From DAOTXR01 sp034435375 (GTDB lineage: Bacteria > Chloroflexota > Anaerolineae > Aggregatilineales > UBA3940), in the NCBI GenBank assembly GCA_034435375.1, contig DAOTXR010000086.1, positions 124,001-188,000 on the forward strand: a stretch of 64,000 nucleotides of DNA. The letters are read 5' to 3'. Numbering within the stretch: the first letter of the stretch is position 1; every line of letters begins with the position of its first letter. Positions 62,294-64,000 of this stretch are shown piece by piece. The position numbers and the translations under genes are program-made. The notes beneath the pieces are model-generated. The model searched no databases. It was not told where the DNA came from and saw only the letters and a program-made list of their open reading frames with translations.

Positions 62294-63360
62294 CAGCCAA
62301 AGCGCCCGTACAGCAGCTCACCAGCCACCCGGCACACCCAGGGCGGTGAACCTCGGATCACCCTCCGCGCCAGGCTCAGCAGCCTGCCATGCCCAATCGA
62401 GGGAGGCGCTGCCGAGAACGTCGAGTAGACAAGCGGCATCTCTTGTGCACCCCAGCGACCCTTGAACTGGCGCAGGCCAGTGTTTTCCAGGCCGGTGCGC
62501 CCCATGTCGAACGTTGTGAAGCCATGCTCACAGCCCCAGCGGATCGCCGTCCACAGCAGGAGATCGTTTGGGCTGAGCGGCCTGGCCCTGTCGTCCAGCG
62601 CCGAGTACTTATACGTGAGCGTCTGCTGCCAGTGCAAGAAGACCGCCCCAGCCAGACACTCGTCGCCGCGCCAGGCCAGCAGCATGAACCCCAGCCCGGG
62701 CGCGATCAATCGCTGCCATAGCAGATCGAAGAATCGGCGCGGCTGGACGGGCACACCGAGTCGGCGGCGCGTCCGCAGGTGCAGCCGGTAGTACAGGTCG
62801 AGGTGTTGGCGCGTCTCGCCCCACACGACGCGCACGCCACGTTGCTCGGCGGCCCGCGCCAGGCGGCGGTGCTTCTTCTTGATGCGGCGAGCCACCTCAT
62901 CCACATCAGCGCCAAGCTGGAGCGTGTGCAGCACGTGCTGTGAATGCGCCCACACCTCTGGCCGAGGAGCCAGCGGCCACCGCACCTCAATGTCAGGAGT
63001 ATGCCTGCCTTTTGACAATCGCGCCAGCCCGCCCGTGAGGGCCTCTAGGGACTCTGGATCGCGGTAGAGCGGCGCGCAGTGATCGGTGAACGGCAGCGAT
63101 ACCCAGCGCCGTCTGGCGATCGGGCGGCGCATCTCGATCATGGGCAGGCCAGCACGCAGTCCGTCCCCTTCGTCGGGCGCGGCCACCACGAAAGGCCGGT
63201 AGCCGTAGCATTCTGCCATCAACGCCGACCAGGCCGGGTGGTGAAAGATGTTCGCCCCCGAACACGACGCCGCCAGGGCCAGCCAGCGCTCATCGGCAGG
63301 CTCCAGAAACACGAGATCGTCCACGGCAGCCACGCTTACATCTCTCACCAGCGCCGTCAC
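62293..63360 (-). CDS. FemAB/GNAT-like acyltransferase
   Basis: 355 aa, ATG at 63360 overlapping the next upstream gene by four bases. The double-GNAT layout of FemAB relatives is seen: ANIFHHPAWSALMAECYGYR, LPFTDHCAPLYRD, KKKHRRLARAAEQRGVRV, LYYRLHLRTRRRLGVPVQP, and LAGAVFLHWQQTLTYKYSAL, TTFDMGRTGLENTGLRQFK. These enzymes transfer aminoacyl or acyl groups to cell-wall or polysaccharide precursors. Proteins of this kind occur in exopolysaccharide clusters with deacetylases. Confidence 0.85.
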   Translation of the reverse strand: MTALVRDVSVAAVDDLVFLEPADERWLALAASCSGANIFHHPAWSALMAECYGYRPFVVAAPDEGDGLRAGLPMIEMRRPIARRRWVSLPFTDHCAPLYRDPESLEALTGGLARLSKGRHTPDIEVRWPLAPRPEVWAHSQHVLHTLQLGADVDEVARRIKKKHRRLARAAEQRGVRVVWGETRQHLDLYYRLHLRTRRRLGVPVQPRRFFDLLWQRLIAPGLGFMLLAWRGDECLAGAVFLHWQQTLTYKYSALDDRARPLSPNDLLLWTAIRWGCEHGFTTFDMGRTGLENTGLRQFKGRWGAQEMPLVYSTFSAAPPSIGHGRLLSLARRVIRGSPPWVCRVAGELLYGRFG

Positions 63361-64000
63361 CCCGGCGCAACCTGCCGCTTGCGCAGGCGCTCGGCCACCT
63401 TGTGCAGCACCGATCCGCGCTGAAGGGCCGGGGAAACCACACGGTAGGCCCAGCGCAGCAGCGGGTTGAACACATAGTCGTAGGCCACAGGATACAGCGC
63501 GACCTGGCCGCCGAACATGAGTTTGAAGAAAGTCGGGCTGTGGTAAAGTTCCTCAGCGATGGGCTGGCCGTCCAGGATGGCGTGCGCAGCGGCAGGATCG
63601 ATGCCCTCCAAGTCAAAATAGCGGAAGCCCCGCTCCTTGGCCCACCGGATCGCCCCCCAGAACACTGCCTCGTTGGGCCGACGGCTGCCATGCTGCCCCG
63701 ACCAGCCAGACACTTTGGCGATCACCGTGTCGCCAAACGGGACAAGCAGCAGAGCCGAGATAGCCTCGCCCTGGTACTCGGAGAGCAGCAGGGCGATGGC
63801 GCGGTGCGGCCTCAAGACCTCCCACATCCGCACGAAGTAAGCCCAGGAGAACGGCTCGAACTGCTGACGCTCGCTGGTCGCCAGGTGCAGGCGGTAGAAG
63901 GCATCTAGATCGGTCTCGTCGCCCTCCCGCACGGCGATCCCTTCGCGCTCACTGCGGCGGATATTCTGACGATGCTGGCGGTGCATCTGGGCCAGAAGCT
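63357..64000 (-). CDS. Second FemAB/GNAT-like acyltransferase (5' end cut by window edge)
   Basis: The frame is open through 64000, so the ATG at 63986 is likely internal; 214 codons are visible. Blocks match the C-terminal GNAT of FemAB relatives: HRQNIRRSEREGIAVREGDE, LDAFYRLHLATSERQQFEPF, ISALLLVPFGDTVIAKVSGW, NEAVFWGAIRWAKERGFRYF, DLEGID. It overlaps the following acyltransferase by four bases and probably arose by duplication with it. Confidence 0.85.
   Translation of the reverse strand, partial: LLAQMHRQHRQNIRRSEREGIAVREGDETDLDAFYRLHLATSERQQFEPFSWAYFVRMWEVLRPHRAIALLLSEYQGEAISALLLVPFGDTVIAKVSGWSGQHGSRRPNEAVFWGAIRWAKERGFRYFDLEGIDPAAAHAILDGQPIAEELYHSPTFFKLMFGGQVALYPVAYDYVFNPLLRWAYRVVSPALQRGSVLHKVAERLRKRQVAPG

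Overview
The window looks like high-GC chromosomal DNA from a Chloroflexota-type bacterium (Anaerolineae-like). This is an inference from style, not a phylogenetic result: lipoproteins with long Thr/Pro/Glu linkers, WD40-fused Ser/Thr kinases, a tungsten-type aldehyde:ferredoxin oxidoreductase and DUF4157 proteins sit side by side. No rRNA, tRNA, CRISPR array or insertion sequence was recognised. Both edges cut a gene.

Left part (1-11.6 kb): a signalling block. On the minus strand lie a zinc-ribbon/Ser-Thr kinase/TPR/WD40 protein, a membrane protein with a C-terminal propeller, and a two-ring Clp ATPase. A FHA-winged-helix transcription factor diverges from them, followed by the oxidoreductase. 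Next (11.6-18.9 kb) is a minus-strand sugar module: SorC-type regulator, lipoprotein binding protein, permease, double ABC ATPase, SIS-domain protein and PfkB kinase. A strong sigma70-like promoter and tandem operator-like repeats precede the regulator. A histidine phosphatase gene diverges.

Centre (19.7-55.8 kb): a large extracellular-type contractile injection system (eCIS), all on the minus strand. In transcription order it holds a degenerate receiver protein, DUF4255 cap, an unknown protein, sheath, tube, large sheath, second tube-like protein, LysM hub protein, DUF5908 mini-protein (57 aa), gpD-like hub, gpV-like spike, an unknown protein with a C-terminal membrane helix, gp25, gpJ-like baseplate, gpI-like baseplate, three unknown conserved-position proteins, the AAA+ ATPase and a 1337-aa DUF4157 cargo candidate. 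A strong terminator hairpin follows. Beyond it sits a lower-GC BsoBI/AvaI-like type II restriction-modification pair, then two more DUF4157 cargo candidates (one with a protease-like motif and a beta-barrel-like tail, one with an OmpA-like domain) and a 110-aa partner. No recognisable tail fibre or PAAR tip is present, and the spike is split into two genes. Together with the membrane-helix protein this raises the possibility of a cell-bound or intracellular CIS rather than a released one.

Right part (55.8-64 kb): a NarL/LuxR response regulator with a clear terminator and a helically phased GGATCGA repeat array lie just upstream of the eCIS operon. After a 600-base structured non-coding gap comes a translationally coupled surface-glycan operon: two FemAB/GNAT-like acyltransferases, polysaccharide deacetylase, glycosyltransferase, HlyD-type adaptor and a parallel beta-helix lipoprotein.
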